Below, piece by piece: positions 63,229 through 64,000 of a stretch of DNA of 64,000 bases. The first letter of the stretch is position 1. The number at the start of each line of letters is the position of its first letter. The notes below the pieces were generated by a model that saw only the letters and a list, made by a program, of their open reading frames with translations, was not told the DNA's origin and searched no databases. Source of the stretch: Acanthornis magna (taxonomy: Eukaryota > Chordata > Aves > Passeriformes > Acanthizidae); NCBI GenBank assembly GCA_036785705.1, contig JAWUZG010000005.1, forward strand, positions 2,542,001-2,606,000, written 5' to 3'. The position numbers and the translations under genes were made by a program.

Positions 63229-63983
63229 TCACGGGTTATAGCTCTGTAAAATGTTATCAAAGGAGAAGGACTGATAGAGCTCGTCAGTGTGGACACCGTC
63301 GGCATCATAAAACTGGCCGTCTGCCAGGCTGCCCTGGTGGCTGCTGGACAGTCTGGGTTCGCTCAGCACCTCCTGGTCGATGAAGCTGTAAACGGGGTCG
63401 GCCAAGCCGGGCTGCAACGCGAACGCCGCGGCGCCGCTGCCCGGGGCGGCCCCGGCCGGGGGCAGCTGCAGCTGCTGCCGGTGGCTGCCGGCGCCCAGCA
63501 CGGCGTTGAACTTCTCCAGGCTGATGCTGTTGCAGTTCATGTCGTCCGTGTCCATGCCCACCGTGCCGGCGCTGGAGGCGCCGCCGGAATGCGCCGCGTG
63601 CAGGGCGCTGCCGCCGGGAAGGCTCTGCAGCTCCGAGGTTGGCCCCACCACCGCTCCCAGCCCGTTCGTGCTGCCGTAGCTCCGGTAGAAGCTCGAATCC
63701 TTCTCCTCGGGCCAGCTCAGGGCGCTGTCGTGGAAGGCCGGGAGGGAGCTGCTGCCCGGGGCGGCCGGCGGGGGCTCGGTGCAGAAGCTGGTGGGCGGGT
63801 GGGTGCCGAGCAGCCCGGCCGAGGACGTGGAGCCGTGCAGCCAGCACGGGGACAGCATGTCGTGCTTGCCAGGCTCCACCAGCGACGTGTGCGCCAGCTG
63901 CGAGCAGCCAGGGTACATCTGACTCGTGTTGGCCAGGGTTCCTAGCCCTGGCATCATCAGCGTGGATGGAAACATGTTTGGTT
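63229..63983 (-). CDS. REL: REL (c-Rel) last coding exon; rest of gene off the window
   Basis: A 251-codon minus-strand exon with acceptor CTCTCCGTAG before 63983 and stop TGA at 63229-63231. It has the composition of a transactivation domain (Ser, Gly, Pro, acidic). The wording of its end (MNCNSISLEKFNAVLG, DGVHTDELYQSF, NILQSYNP) is like chicken c-Rel as I recall it. c-Rel is an NF-kB subunit controlling lymphocyte genes; the DNA-binding Rel homology domain would lie in exons beyond 64000. Position next to PUS10 agrees with synteny and argues against RELA. GC-rich third codon positions explain long shadow frames on the other strand. Confidence 0.93.
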
Positions 63984-64000
63984 CTACGGAGAGAATGCCA

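Noticed and set aside
63289..63945. 218-codon plus-strand frame
   Set aside because: Antisense shadow of the GC-rich REL terminal exon.

Overview
The window is vertebrate nuclear DNA, almost certainly from a bird and probably a songbird. The genes have many short exons with GT/AG junctions, sit on CpG-island promoters and encode proteins close to mammalian and chicken orthologues. The gene order REL, PUS10, PEX13, SANBR (KIAA1841) matches human 2p16-p15, read here in reverse. A CR1-like LINE tail and a retroviral LTR of a type I recall from songbirds point to birds. All calls were made by eye, by translating both strands and checking splice sites and codon phase across exons; no database was searched.

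Layout: (1) 1-15.6 kb, minus strand: SANBR, 11 coding exons in the window, with the 3' part of the gene beyond position 1 and a CpG-island promoter at 15.3-15.96 kb. (2) 16-19.1 kb: intergenic DNA with one 481-bp element bounded by a short inverted repeat. (3) 19.17-30.34 kb: an 11-kb compound repeat block. It holds four blocks of a 36-bp minisatellite, two pentamer (GCCTA) arrays in opposite orientation, a duplicated spacer of about 330 bp with telomere-like words, and a decayed endogenous retrovirus (23,449-28,620, minus strand). (4) 32.2-36.0 kb, minus strand: complete PEX13. (5) 36.0-36.3 kb: a shared promoter between PEX13 and PUS10 with an internal ~10-bp tandem repeat. (6) 36.3-58.9 kb, plus strand: complete PUS10, 17 coding exons, 533 codons. 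(7) 58.9-63.2 kb: convergent 3' ends. (8) 63.2-64.0 kb, minus strand: the last coding exon of REL.

The genes are unrelated in function: a BTB/SANT nuclear regulator, a tRNA pseudouridine synthase, a peroxisomal import protein and an NF-kB subunit. PEX13 and PUS10 are head to head on one CpG island and may be co-expressed. The unusual part is the repeat block between PEX13 and SANBR. It has an inverted-repeat core, a retrovirus lying exactly on a satellite-satellite boundary without a matching target duplication, and two LTRs that agree only over their outer ~100 bp. A coding 30-bp repeat in SANBR is a second unusual feature.
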